This document shows positions 39,096 through 51,607 of a stretch of DNA of 64,000 nt, in pieces. The notes beneath the pieces are model-generated. The model had not been told where the DNA came from. It did no database searches and saw only the letters and a program-made list of their open reading frames with translations. Position 1 is the first letter of the stretch; the number at the start of each line of letters is the position of its first letter. Both the position numbers and the translations under genes were made by a program. Origin of the DNA: Adineta ricciae (taxonomy: Eukaryota; Rotifera; Eurotatoria; Adinetida; Adinetidae); NCBI GenBank assembly GCA_905250025.1, contig CAJNOJ010000001.1, positions 806,001 through 870,000 on the forward strand, read 5' to 3'.

Positions 39096-39695
39096 TTTTG
39101 ATTGTTTTCTCGATGATTGAAGTAACTAAACGAGAGAAACGACGAAAGCAAAAAGCAAGGAATGATCAACACGAATATGTAGCTGATTGAGGAATGGAGC
39201 GAAAACGGTAAAAGAAAGTTAACCAATGAATGTACCGTATGGTAACAGTCATGATCTGACATCTCGAGGATGAGTTGTGAGCCAAGATTACTATCAGCAA
39301 ATGTTGGCGATTAAAGTTGGTTGATTATGTACTTTATGTTCCATAATAATTCGAATAGTTTTGTTACCATTGAGTGACAGTGTACTGGGTAATGCAATCG
39401 AACGATCGGACAGAACTGTGACTTAAGAATATACACAAGAGTTTGATTAATTTCTATGTAAATATGATGGAAGACAGTTCATATAGTTGCTCTTTTCGTA
39501 TCTATAAACTCTACAGTAAATATAAAGGTAAATACCAATTCTTATGCGAAATAGAACGCAGGTTCGAGCCATAGGAATATAAATACACTGAAAAGCAGAA
39601 ACTATATTAATCATTCGCTTCCAGATCAAAATAAGTTTCTACACACAAATACATACATAGGCAATGAACGTCTCAAATACGAATAAATAAAAGCA
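39096..39695. other. ABCF3 upstream region
   Basis: The spacer is shared with copy B up to about 39495 and contains the ABCF3 promoter. No further gene was recognised. Confidence 0.4.
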
Positions 39696-41170
39696 ATGCT
39701 GAATGTCATGCCCTATATCGCATCTTTCTTACTAATTACTATTCTCTACCAATGTTTTGCAAAAACAGGTAGATATTCTCTCGTCACGCACTATTTCGTT
39801 TGAAATTTATACCATCTGAATATTGATGCTTCTGTTGTAGTCAAGAACAAGTGGAGGAGTTCTTCTTGGCGCGGTGATCAAGCTGGTGCTATGTAAAATC
39901 ATAACTGAACAAAAATTACATGTCGGATATCATTCAATAGTACTACATGTAATCAAGGATTTGTTTCTGTCTTAGCAATAAATGCAACGTTGCCCAAACA
40001 TGTCCGAGCAACTATACAGCCTTCTATTACGCATAACTCACGTCTTGTGATAAAAACTACTGAACACGATTATTCAGATCTGCCCACACCGTGTGGGGTT
40101 TTGCTTCTTCGCCTGCATCATATGAAAAATCGTACGCTAATCAGCAGTTGGGCATTGTGCACTGGAGAGAACATTTTGAATGTAGTTCAAATCAGTGCTG
40201 GTATTCAGCGGGGTGACGTCTATTACTGATTAGCATCGTATAGTCTAGTTACAATTGGTGGCGCATCAGCAACTGTTGGTGCAGCTGACAGTTTCTCGCA
40301 ATGCGGTGGATACGGTTCATTTACACGATGGCAAGGTATGCCAACGGATCAGATTCTTGAATTTGATGTTATCTTACTGGATGGACGACGAGACAACGTC
40401 AATGCTTGTTAAAATACCGATTTATTTTGTGCATTGCGTGGTGGCGGCGTTGGAGCTTTTGTTATAGTACTATCAGTTGTCCTACGTACTTATTCGTCAC
40501 CCTCAGTTGTTGGCAGTTTTCAGTTTTTCAGCGAATTTTGTTCGATCATTGCCAATATTAGCTGATGACGGACGGGCTGGTTATTTCTATTCGACAGTGA
40601 ACACACTTATACTCATACTTTTACTACACAACGGTAACCTTGAGGCAGCAAATTCCCGCCTGAATCCATTGTTAAATGACCATAGTGATTTTAATTTCAC
40701 ACAAACATATGCATACATCTTTCCTAGATTTGTAGATCTCTTTCAGACAGGTCTAAAACCATAAAATCCAACAGGTGATAATGTTATACTCGATTCTCGA
40801 CTTATTCCCAGAGCGATCATCTGTACTTAAGCGCAACAAGTAGCCGAAGTCTTTCTTCAACAGTGCCAATTCTGCATGGCGAAATGCTCTACTGCACATG
40901 ATCTATTCTCAAAGTTTGAATGATAATGCATCTCAAGAAGATCAAGATAAACTTGCAACAGTTGTTGCCGACAAAATAGCACTTTTGAAAACTATCTTTG
41001 GTGATTCACAATCGACTGCATATATGATTAAAGCTGATTCAAATGAAGTCAATTGGCAGCAGAAATTTTTTGGAACGACAGAACTTTACAGACAATTGAA
41101 GACAATCAAGGATAAAATTGATCCCAATGACCTTTTAAGTTGCAAGAAATGTGTCGGCAGCGATGATTGA
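39696..41170 (+). pseudogene. Berberine-bridge-enzyme-like FAD-linked oxidase, pseudogene
   Basis: An intact first exon (39696-39768) encodes a signal-peptide-like start, MLNVMPYIASFLLITILYQC, ending at a GTAGAT donor. After it, parts of an FAD-binding-4 plus BBE protein are spread over broken frames. They include NILNVVQISAGIQRGDVY, then VTIGGASATVGAADSFSQCG, QGMPTDQILEFDV, an NACxNTDLFCALRGGG segment whose Gln codon has become TAA, and the C-terminal BBE region NWQQKFFGTTELYRQLKTIK ending KCVGSDD. In-frame stops (for example TGA after GDVYY) and frame changes show it is dead. Living members are secreted flavin oxidoreductases common in plants, fungi and bacteria. A foreign origin is likely, as with other such genes in bdelloids, but this is inference. 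Frames were not rejoined. Confidence 0.85.
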
Positions 41171-41948
41171 CTAGAAGACTTCAATTGTCCTAAGACATCA
41201 AATGCAAACAAAGTGGATTCATTCGCGTTAATTTGATTGAGAGCAAATCTACTTCGTATGCTCAATATCATACATCTTATCGTATGAATAAACGAAAGAC
41301 AAATCATGTTCAATTAACTTTCATCGTATTAGTCAGTTTCGATGGTAGAATGCACACGTGCTATTCATCATAATAACTCACAGTAGCTTTTGATATATCT
41401 AGAGATAAGCGTTCATTAATACAGTTAGATATGAGACAAGATATTTCATTTCTCTCAAAGCTTAATTTATCGTCAACTTTTATCCTAGATCATGGTCGTT
41501 TTGAAAATATGCACCTTGAATTACGCGGAGATGTATAAGTAGCCATCAGACAAGTTTTCAATTGAAGAATTTCTTTGTATATTCATATTTGCATACGAAA
41601 GAGCTCTGTCTCTCTATCAATTTAATCACTGGAGGCAAAAATGAATTTAAATTGAAAACTATGTAAATATATACATGATATACATTTTCTATCAGACAGG
41701 TCCTATCGATAATCTTGAAATTGTTATCTATGTTCAAAATTCATATCTTTCTCTATAGATTCTACATGTGATATCAATACATATGACTCATATGAGGCCT
41801 TGGTAGTTTGAATATCAAGACTGATGTCCATGTAACATATTGCTTTGTTTCTAATTCAATATTTATCAAATGAACTACATTCACAAAATCATGAGCAGAA
41901 AAAAGAACGAGTGGAAAAGTATGATTCTATTGTTAAAAGTCTAAAACA
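41171..41948. other. Spacer after the oxidase pseudogene
   Basis: AT-rich. One open stretch on the plus strand (about 41391-41540) follows an acceptor-like CACAG and has no recognisable family. No RNA gene or repeat is evident. Confidence 0.35.
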
Positions 41949-43716
41949 CTAATTCCATTGATTAGGTTGTGTTGATGATTCCGAATGAGCAGCTTTTGCC
42001 TAGAATAGGAATGAATGATGTTTTCAAATGGATTACATAAGTTAGAGTTACAACATACTTTTCGTTGGGTCATTATATCAGTCACTTCACGATCTTCAGG
42101 TAACATCGATGGCGATACAGGTGGACGTTGCTGCTGCTGCTGCTGCTGCTGTTGTTGTTGCTGCTGTTGATTGGATTTAGTTATTTTACCTAATTTAACT
42201 AAGATATGAACAAGACGTCGAGCAGATAATGCCTCATTCACTACAAATAATCGAATGAAAGATGAATTAGTGATTGCAAAGTCTCTTACAATTGTATCCA
42301 AGCTCTTTTCCAGCGGAAGTAACATCATTTTCTGTTAATGTGATACCAAATCGCTGTAAAACAGCGGGTATTGAAGTATAGGGTAAGCGACCTGATGGAT
42401 CCATTTGCATAAAAATCTCTACAAAGACACAGTTGTTAGAGAACTTTTAAGTTTTCGATGAAAGAAACAAACCATTGAGTTGACGAACAGTTAATTTCTC
42501 GCCGGTGCCGACAGGTGGTTGTTCTTTCTACGAAGAGAAAAATTAGACAGTTGAATATCCTCATGACTCGGAAAAAATGTTCTTACCGATACAACACTTT
42601 GCTCTTTATTACTTGATACTGACTGGCCAGTATGATGAGAACGGTGACGGTGATGATGATGGTGATGATGATGGTGAACTTTGGGTTCCATCACAGGAAC
42701 AGGTGGTTGCTGTTGTTGAGGCTGTGGTGCTGGTACCAGCTGCTGTTGGAACATGTTAGGTACACGCATGGCTGGATTATGTCGACCACCTGTGTCAACA
42801 CTTCGCGCACGATCTCTCGCGCCTCGTTTTTGATCGGCATAAATGTTGTTGTTTGGCATCATGCTGGCCATAGGTTGGTTGGGCATGTTGGGCATGTTCG
42901 GCCATGGTGAGTTGAAGGGGAAGGGAACTTGTGGTGGGTACGTTGGACGCAGGGTGGCATGCTGTTGTTGGTTGGAATGAAATGTACGAAATGATGGTGG
43001 AAGTCCCATAGTATTTGATGCAGATCGAGATGACGTGGCATAGTTATGGGTAGAGTGTAATTTGGCTTTGCCGACAGTTGATACGGATAGTGGAGGGTAG
43101 GGAGGTTGTCTAGAATAAGGTTCAATGAGAGAAACCAAAGAAATCAAATATTAGTTTACTGTTGTGGTTGCTGGTAAACAACATGAGCAGATGGCTGTTG
43201 TCCATAGTAGAAGGGTTGTCGATAGATTGGGTTTTGTTGTGGAACAAAGGATGGAGTCATGAACAAATTCGATCGTTGCTGTTGTAACAGAGGGTTGCTG
43301 AAGTAAGGTTGAGCAGGTCGTTGCTGTTGCCAAAGATTGCCAGGATTGGGAGCATTGGGAACATAGGGCATCATCATTTTGGGATATTCTCTACTAATCT
43401 TATTTCCTTGTTGTTTACTATACGATGCCTTACGTTGACTTTCACGTGAATGACTACGATGATTAGTCGATTGTTTTTGTTGTGGTGTTACAGAAGTTTC
43501 ACGTTCTTTCGAATGTGTGCGTTGATGATCAACTTTAGGCTGAGTATTACTTGTCATACGAATTGAAGATATTGTTGTATGAACAATGTTACCCGATTGG
43601 GAAATCGTTGTGGTTGTCGGTGCAACACGATCTTGATATTGGGCTGGACTGCGTGAACGTCTCGGGCTTCGGTCTTTTTTCGTGTCATTATCTGGTTCAG
43701 TTGTAATGGAAACATC
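41949..43716 (-). CDS. Gln/Pro/His-rich protein with a helical C-terminal domain, 5' end cut at the gap
   Basis: Exons seen, 5' to 3': 43716-43160 (open at its 5' end), 43109-42587, 42527-42473, 42418-42290, 42240-42059, 41999-41949. Phases close and introns are about 50-70 nt. The N-terminal part is low complexity: SPRRSRSPAQ, Gln- and Pro-rich stretches with YYGQQPS, NMPNMPNQPM and a run of nine His near HRHRSHH. The C-terminal part looks folded and helical: EIFMQMDPSGRLPYTSIPAV then RFGITLTENDV, which resembles two degenerate EF-hand-like helix-loop-helices, then LSARRLVHILVKLGKI, a polyGln run of variable codons, and the end QPNQWN. I do not recognise the family. The frame is still open at the N at 43717, so the start is missing. 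Confidence 0.7.
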
Positions 43717-43717
43717 N
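43717..43717. other. Single ambiguous base marking an assembly join
   Basis: The only N in the window. Left of it is an exon in mid-frame; right of it similarity to copy A (base 19559) starts at once. This is the signature of two contigs placed end to end. Confidence 0.85.
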
Positions 43718-46126
43718 CAAGACATTGATTGCATCTTATGCTTGTAACTAATTGCGACTAACAAGCACATTTTTACTATTGTGTCGTCATTTTACAGTAC
43801 AATGACAAGTGTCTCTTGGTCATAGGTACTCACATTGACGAAGGCAAACGGAACGAACAACACAGGCTATTTGCCATTAATAGTTGTTTATAGCAATCGA
43901 TATGTCTGCAGTCCTCTTTTCTTTCCTCAACAAGACTAAGGCGCGAAGAAACAAAAATGAGTTCGAATTACTTAGCTACAAAAGAAAAAATCTATTGACC
44001 ATGAACGCTTTTATGAAGTCAAACTGTGTGTCTGAAGGAGTTACGCCTTATTATCAACAAATGATTTCATTTGATAATGTATAATTATTGACACTTGTCT
44101 ACTATCATAAAAAACAATATCGAGATACTTTTAAGTAATGAAACATTCGTAATTGTCTCTGGTCATAAACGAGACCTTCGACTCATTTGTTTACGATGTT
44201 TATGAGAACATGTTCTACGAAGAGAAAAACTTACCAAACTCATTCAAAGAATGAACAGTCGTGTGTTGATTGGATTTCGGTGGAACATGACGTCGTTTCG
44301 CAAAGACACACGTACGCAGAAAACGAAAAGATAATGGATTTGTATAAGGCAAATTTCGTCTTTTTATGACAATCTTCGGGAACATCGAGACTCGTTCGAG
44401 TGTCGAGTACGATGATTTCCGACTCATTCTACTCCTATGCTCCAATCTGTGTTAGTTTACTGATGGAGATCATATCGTACAACAATCACTAATATAAATA
44501 GAGAGTGTATATCAATCACCGTATGTTGTACAAGGTTGGTATTGCCCTCAGTACATATGCAAACATGATGCTTCATCTCTTGTCGTTTTTTTTTGATTCG
44601 ATTGACGATCATTTGTAGAATACACAAACACAACTAGGGAAAAAAGAACGACAACGACGACGACGACGACTGATCAGTCATTAGCAAAGTCAATAGCTCG
44701 CTAGAGGTGGTCTGGTATTCTGTCTTCTTCTCGAGAACTAACGACAATTCATTTCTTCAATGGACTACATTGTACCTATCATATCTGTAATATTGATCTG
44801 TACTATTATATATTCATTTCTACTTGCTATTATATCATCAGTCACTGGTTTGTTTCTTTTCTAGATTTCAATTGTGATATCGAAAACAAATATCTTACAA
44901 ATTGATGAGTGATGGGTTTTGGACGAAGGTAGATTCTGGATATCAGTCGCCGACGTTGATGTAATCGAAGATTCTAACAAACACAAAGATATTTCTCTTT
45001 AGTAATCAATCAAGACAACATCCTTTGAAACTCATTGACAGTTACTCATTTACTGCTAAAGGTTAATCGGTCATTTAATGAGACATAAACAAGATCGATG
45101 ATCGATCAATCTCACACTTCAATCACACATTACCAAACGACTTATCTCGGCCATTTACCTGTGATTTCCGATGCATTCGTCTCATCCGAACTTTTCAAAC
45201 AATGTATTTTCCAGTTGGGCATAGTCGTGAAGTGATCTAAAAGAATTCAAAAGAGAAATATACATGCACACATCATGCTTGTCACTTAATGAACGAAACA
45301 ATACTCACATGATGAAAATTACGAAGACGATGATCTAATGTAATATATAACTATGATGAAAAAGAAAAAGACCGGTGAATGTTCGATACGATGAAAACTA
45401 AAAGCATGAATATGTCTCGAAATATGCAAAGCTTTGATATGTTCGTCTCTGTTTTTGCGCACAGAAATGAATTTATCAAATGACGATATAGGGCGAGAGA
45501 AAAAGAGACGAAGAAAAAAAAGCAATCGATGATAATCGTTTTTTCCTCTTCCCCTCGATCAAAATGACCAACGAAGGATTGCAAAAAAAAACACACAACA
45601 ACTCGAGATATTTCTTTTGTACGATCGTACAACATCGAAATAACCAACTGACATCGAAGCAATTTCTCTACATTTCATCGAGTTAGACAACAATTATATT
45701 CGCAAGGTGATGCACAATGACAATGACAATCGAAATTAGATAGAACGTCTGATAGAGAACTGTGACGAAATGATGAAATGAATTCTTGGTTTGTATAATT
45801 AAAATATACGACAGAGAGAAGACTTTTTTTACACCTTGTAAATCTGATCGTTGTTATTCGTCGACATGTTTTTTCAGACAATCTTCAAGCGCATGAAATG
45901 TATCAGATTTACACTTCATGCGTTAACGTGTCTTCTGTCGGCTAATTAAACTTGATTTCTCCTAACATGAAGTTAATTGACACATTGGACTAAGCTTATT
46001 CTCTTCATGACGAGTACACCTGTATCGATTGCTTCGCAACGTCTTTTCGCTGCGCAAGATTGATTTTTCTTCGCAGGGCGTATCCGGATGCATTTGTTTT
46101 GTAAATAAAATCGCGAGCGGACACAC
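43718..46126 (-). other. Conserved region with candidate minus-strand exons (copy B)
   Basis: Matches 19559-21940. The in-phase exon pair is kept at 45222-45159 and 44973-44899 with only silent differences noticed, which supports a real coding gene. The Arg/Ser-rich segment (44215-44445) and the DCRHIDCYKQLLMANS segment are also open, with several amino-acid changes. The full gene is unresolved, as in copy A. Confidence 0.35.
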
Positions 46127-47425
46127 ATGACTGGCAATGATTTTGTTGAGTTTATAATTTATATCTATGACGACCAATCATACCAAGAACAACATTTTCA
46201 ATCTGTTGACGATCTTCTTCGTCTGCTAAACGATCAAACCGACAAGACGAAAGCTTGTTGGATCGAAGTGATCAATCGAAGTGACATCGAATTACCAGCG
46301 AGTATCAAAACATTATGCGAATACTTTCATATTCATCCATTGACAATCGAAGATATAACAACGATCACACCAAATATGAAATTGGATTTATTCCATGATC
46401 AGCCAATCTTATATTTACTCATACAAATCATTTCATGGAATGATAAACATGTCGAACAACAACAACTCTCGCTCTATTTGAAATATTTCGAGAATATTCT
46501 AATTACATTTCAAAATCGACCGACTCACGCGAATGATCTATTCGATGAGATTCGAAATCGACTGCGACGACAAAGAATCCATCCTGGAGATGAATCATTC
46601 TTCTCTTCACACAGTCGATTAAAACAAATGCACGTTGATTACTTATTCTACTGTCTACTCGATGCGATTATTGCGAAGTACGTACGACTCAAATCTTTTC
46701 TTTTCCCAACTAAATTAAACTTACTTAGATATATGGACGTCTTAGAAGACATTGCCATACATGTCGATCATTTCGATGAACAATTAATGACAAGCAAAAG
46801 ATCTTTGTCTCTTGATACATTCTATCGTATCTATCGCGTCAGACACGATTTACTTCATTTAAGAATACTGTTCAATCGGTTGAAAGAAACAATATCTCGC
46901 CTACAACGGACAAATTCCAACACTATTGCATGTCGTCGAACCGATAATACCTATCGTTTGCATTTAAACCACCGCCTTGTCCGGCGACCAAATCCGAATT
47001 TCCGCCTATCACCACAAACATCCTTTACTCATTTAAGCGAACTAGCCGACAATTCTAACAGTCCATCACCGAGACTGCGAAGACCATCGATTGTTTTCAA
47101 TGAGTACATCTACATGTATTTAAATGATTTGCAAGATCATATCAATCAATCGATTGACACTGTGGAAATTCAACGTGAAAGTGTGGCTGCGTTAATATCA
47201 CTTTGGATTAATTTGAATAATAACGGAACACAAGAAATCTTGAAATTACTCATGCTGATTACCGTTCTTTTCATGCCGTGCATTCTTCTAACTGCACTCA
47301 GTTCAACTAATTATCAAGTTCAACCACAGCTTCAATACGAATATGGATATTATATTGTTCTGACTTTCTTAGCGACAATAATTGCCTCAATGGTGACATG
47401 GTATAAACTTAAACGGTGGATTTAA
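46127..47425 (+). CDS. CorA-family transporter lacking the GMN motif (copy B)
   Basis: Exons 46127-46677 and 46729-47425 give 415 residues, the same length as copy A. The 51-nt intron has GT..AG ends, is a multiple of three and contains no in-frame stop, so an unspliced reading would give 432 residues; copy A's 50-nt intron shows that splicing is the ancestral state. The post-TM1 loop reads SSTNY, again without GMN. About five percent of residues differ from copy A in the N-terminal domain by eye, mostly at surface-like positions. The gene is convergent with the Trk-like gene. Confidence 0.85.
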   Translation: MTGNDFVEFIIYIYDDQSYQEQHFQSVDDLLRLLNDQTDKTKACWIEVINRSDIELPASIKTLCEYFHIHPLTIEDITTITPNMKLDLFHDQPILYLLIQIISWNDKHVEQQQLSLYLKYFENILITFQNRPTHANDLFDEIRNRLRRQRIHPGDESFFSSHSRLKQMHVDYLFYCLLDAIIAKYVRLKSFLFPTKLNLLRYMDVLEDIAIHVDHFDEQLMTSKRSLSLDTFYRIYRVRHDLLHLRILFNRLKETISRLQRTNSNTIACRRTDNTYRLHLNHRLVRRPNPNFRLSPQTSFTHLSELADNSNSPSPRLRRPSIVFNEYIYMYLNDLQDHINQSIDTVEIQRESVAALISLWINLNNNGTQEILKLLMLITVLFMPCILLTALSSTNYQVQPQLQYEYGYYIVLTFLATIIASMVTWYKLKRWI

Positions 47426-47587
47426 GCTCTGAAATGTCTTTTTTTTTGTATCGAACGTTTCACAAATGCTCTTTGTATGCCGACGGAGTATAAGGCTGAA
47501 TAGTGACATGTTAGATTACTGAAATTTATAGAAATATTACATATGAAGCCAAAGCACAGCTTTCACTGATATCAGAATAAACATATT

Positions 47588-49652
47588 TTAATAGACAGGC
47601 CGTTGATATCTCGGCAGGGCGCTTGTTCGTGGCCGTTCGATGATATATCTCGTTCGACTTGGTCGATTATTTGCAAAAGTTCTTGGTTTTACTTCGGGCG
47701 GTGCTGGTTCGGATTCAGGTACGTAACTTGGATTCGGATGTTGATCTCGAGCCATTCGCCGCCATCGTTCTAGTAATGTATAAGCACTGTATTCAATTTT
47801 CTCTTGATCTTTCATCGAGTCTAGTAGACCACGATGTCGACCCATCAACATCGTTGATATAAGCACAATTTTCGATGGTACTGACAATACTGTTGCAAAT
47901 GACGATTTTAAATTTGGATAACCTGTTGTTAATCCCACTGCGCCGAACGCAGATACGACCTCGAAAACAATTCGAAAAAACGTGACATTTTCGTCAATAG
48001 GTGTGATATGGTATGATTCGAACGCACAGATGGCGAATATAAATATGAATAACCATGTGCGCGTCCGAGTTAATAATGTAAATGAGTGCGATAACATTCG
48101 ACGTGCCATAAGAAAAATAAAGAGTCGAAGTTTAATTTGAATGGTCTTTCGCGTACGGCTTGGACTACGATTCAGACGGGCATTGGGGGCGAAGTATCGT
48201 TCTGCGCGTTGTCGAGCGTCTAAACTATGATTTCGAAGATACCGATGTAGATGGCGAATGGGTAAAACATTTGAATTTATTGATAGATCGTCCATAGAAT
48301 CAAGTGATGACTGCCGACGTTCTGCTTCGATGAAAACCGTTTCTTTGTCTTGAATTGTTTGCCATTCTAATTCAAATGGAGCTTTGTCTAAAGCGCAGAG
48401 CATTTGAGGTTTAACAGCCATAAGTAGAATATAAATCACGAGTGTGCCTTGAGCAAGTAGAGTTATATCGATTGTCTGAAAGCCAGCAAATCGCGCCTGA
48501 ACAGTATGAAAGGCAAATATCAACAGACGTTTACCAGCTGAGAAACTTGCAAAACTTTGCGAATTAAAATCAAGGATAAGTGAAACCATAATGCTAAGTG
48601 CGTAGAGACCAAATGTCACAGTTAGATACATTCGTGTTTGTATAGTAGGAAATAGAACCGTAGACAGACGATGATTGTTTAAAAGAATATAATCGAATAT
48701 AATCTTCCGATGCCATGGGACAATCCAACGAATAAACATGATGACATTCCGAAATATAAATGGAAAAAATGTATTTCCACTCATGACTAACTAGAATATA
48801 CATAAATTTTAGTTATAATCCGCCAAGAGAGAGAAGACATCTTGCACTTACTAACATGACAAATACACAAAGTACAGTATCATCGACGAATCGCATTAGA
48901 TTATCTGACCATGGCGTTAATCCATTCTGATTGAAACCAGTCACTGTGATGATGAATGCTGCATACCAAGGATTGACGGGTCGACCATCTTGTTTCAAAT
49001 GATACGGTTCATAGTGGGTTTGAATCCAACCACCAATGCAAAAGTAAGCACCAAGGTAAATTGTTATACAGGTCAACGGAATTAGCGCTAAGCACGTCAA
49101 ATACGCTCGATAGCGCAGTTCTTCCGCCGTAGGTAATCGAGATATTTTCTCCTCAGCTTCGAATGAGTATTCACATTTGTGTGCTGGTTCCGATAGGATA
49201 CGGTAGGCCAAATGATCATTGTCAACCATAATACCTTGTTCGCGTTTGTGTGTTCGCGCTTTGATGACTAGCGCTGGCAGAGTACTAACAGTTATGCCAC
49301 TGGCTAAGGTGAAAAGCATCAAAGCAACTTGGGAATATGTGGATAGACGAGCGAAATCTAATGTTGATAAACCACAATTATAAACGCAAGATGAAGCAAT
49401 AAACCAGGCATCGATGTATCGAACACGCATTAATCGATTTGGTTTAATATAATTTTCTATGATAACAACGACCAATCCACCTAGTAAACCATTGAAAATG
49501 AAAATAAATATATGAATATAGAAATAATCTCTCATATGCCATCGATATCTTTTCCACCAGGATCGTTTTTCGCTGGGCGAGGCTGATGACGATAGATCAG
49601 AAGTTTTATTATCGCTTTCATCAAGTATTCTGTGATCAGATCGTGAATCCAT
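47588..49652 (-). CDS. Trk/HKT-superfamily potassium transporter (copy B)
   Basis: Exons 49652-48852 and 48790-47588 encode 667 residues. All four filter glycines and the segments VMSGNTFFPF and LMGRHRGLLDSM are kept. One Asn is missing in the hydrophilic loop (FAPNARLN against FAPNNARLN in copy A). The 61-nt intron lacks most of the CT run seen in copy A. The strong conservation of pore segments suggests that both copies remain functional. Confidence 0.92.
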
Positions 49653-50545
49653 TCATCTGTTATGTCGGTATATGAATGCGCAAGGCAGGTTACAATTTAA
49701 AATCGATTGCGTAAGGAACTGTCGCACTTGGCGACTCGATTTTTTTTAGTTATACCGTAGAGCATGATATTAATGTATGGGTATATTCATTCACATACAC
49801 TGCAAAAGATTGTTTGTACAAGGAGAGAATGTGAACATACTGCAATTTGATTGAATGACTCTGTTCTTTCTTGTTCAAGCGATTGAACGAAGAATAGGTA
49901 GTTCTGATTATAAAAAGCTATTTCTCTTTCTCTGCTTCTCTCCTTTAGGTACACCGATGAATTTAACTTGCTCGTCAATGTCATAGGTACGAGGTTGAAA
50001 AATCAAAAATGCAAGAATTATGTTTACTGATGAGGTAAGGTCAAACAAAAGCGATATGTGTCTTTGTTCGGTGTGATTCAGAATGAAATAATCGCAAAGA
50101 TTGAACAGAGCTGTTTCTACTACTTCGGCCGAGTGCATTTTACGTTTAAATTTCAGTTTTTATCAAGTAAAAAATCACGAGGACACATATGCGCGTGTGT
50201 GTGACACAATCTCAATAATTAATGAAAATTCTCCAACCATCTGATTGTGCAGTTAGCATAAAAATTCATTCGCCGGTGCTCGTAATCAACAATCCATAAG
50301 AATATGGCCCAAACATGAGAGAACAATCAAAAAATTTGAATACAATCAATAGGTCGGAATAACGCAGACAGAAAAATAATACGTAACAGATGAGTTACAA
50401 CACACTTGTTACAAAACCGGCTTATTTTGGTCAATACAATCACACTTGTATTCAGTAATTGATTGAAATACTCCTTGCACTGCGTGTCGACCGTGTGACT
50501 CAACATTGAATGTTCAATCACGGTGTTGGCTGATGTGAATCTACA
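49653..50545. other. Spacer between Trk-like and 7TM receptor genes (copy B)
   Basis: Homologous to 25477-26373, with small indels. No gene was recognised. Confidence 0.35.
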
Positions 50546-51607
50546 TCATGTCGTTTTTATTGACAATCGATGAATATGAAAGATTGCTTCGGTACATTTT
50601 CGCAATCTCTGAAGAAAAACTGTTCGAAACAAGCGACTAGTCAACGTGTAAATATAAAATGATTTAGCATAGTTACTATAGTAAAGAAGCGTTGTAAATG
50701 ACATTAGAAATGATCCAATCATTTTGTCATAGCCCTTTAATGGTGGTCCAAGAATATAATATGCATAATAGATCATTCGTGTTAGCGTTAATAATGAACT
50801 TAAACCGACTTGAACTAACATCATCTAAAAGAATGAAATAGACGGCAATTATGATTCGAGGAAGTGAATTACTAAAATTAATTGTCGTTCAGTTTTATGG
50901 CTGGGCCGAGCTACACTTCGATTGCTGGTTGTAATTGTGTCTATTGGAATTTCCATAAATTTCCTTTGCCGCACGCGTTTGATATGCAATAAAGTAATAA
51001 AACCGAAGATCAACATGAGTATATGAGGAATGACTCCAAGCCAAAAAACGACAAACAGACCATCGAATATCGCATAAGTTCCGACGAGTGTCGAACATCT
51101 CGGTCGCAGATCGTACGTAATCAAAATATGAGAACAAGAAATTAAAGCAACAAGAATGGCGATAATAGCTGAACGATAGGCGTTCTTTATACGACTAAAC
51201 GAACGTAAACACGCATAAGTTGACGATGACATACAACGATCGACAGCTGACAATAGTATCAAATAAGTGGCAATCAGTGGAATAGCAGACACAAGATAAG
51301 CTCGAAATTTACAATAAAATCGATTTGTGTTCTGGAGATTGCTACCTAAATGATCTGCAGCTAGGCGAGAGATCAATCCGAATGTAATTGAAAAAAATTC
51401 GAATACTGATGCGCACAGGAAATAGAAAGCACATGAATTTTGACGTAGTTGGCGAGATGTGAATGTGAGAAAGTTGCATAAACAACCAAAAATGCCCACA
51501 ATCAGGAGAAGAACCGGTCCGTAATAAGTCATTTGTATGGTGACAATTTGAATTGTTGTTCTCGTTGTCAGATCACGAGACGATGACGACATATTCATAT
51601 CACACAT
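50546..51607 (-). CDS. Class A-like 7TM receptor with a DRC motif (copy B)
   Basis: Exons 51607-50873 and 50824-50546 encode 337 residues. The second exon is identical in protein to copy A; the first differs at few positions (SAVDRCMSSS against SAIDRCMSSS). Same TM layout and same intron position. Ligand unknown. Confidence 0.82.

Larger units (their letters stand above)
19559..39495. repeat. Duplicated block, copy A
   Basis: This stretch is collinear and in the same orientation as 43718-64000, with the same six genes in the same order. Coding exons differ at a few percent by eye; spacers differ more and carry indels. The left edge is sharp: similarity starts at 19559, matching base 43718 right after the N. 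The right edge cannot be seen because copy B runs off the window at a point matching about 39495. Confidence 0.95.

Noticed and set aside
41391..41540. Plus-strand open stretch after an acceptor-like CACAG
   Set aside because: No family, no partner exon found, and it lies next to a decayed gene.
46127..47425. Copy B CorA-like as a single-exon 432-residue gene
   Set aside because: The extra 17 residues correspond to a GT..AG intron whose copy A counterpart has a stop and a length not divisible by three.
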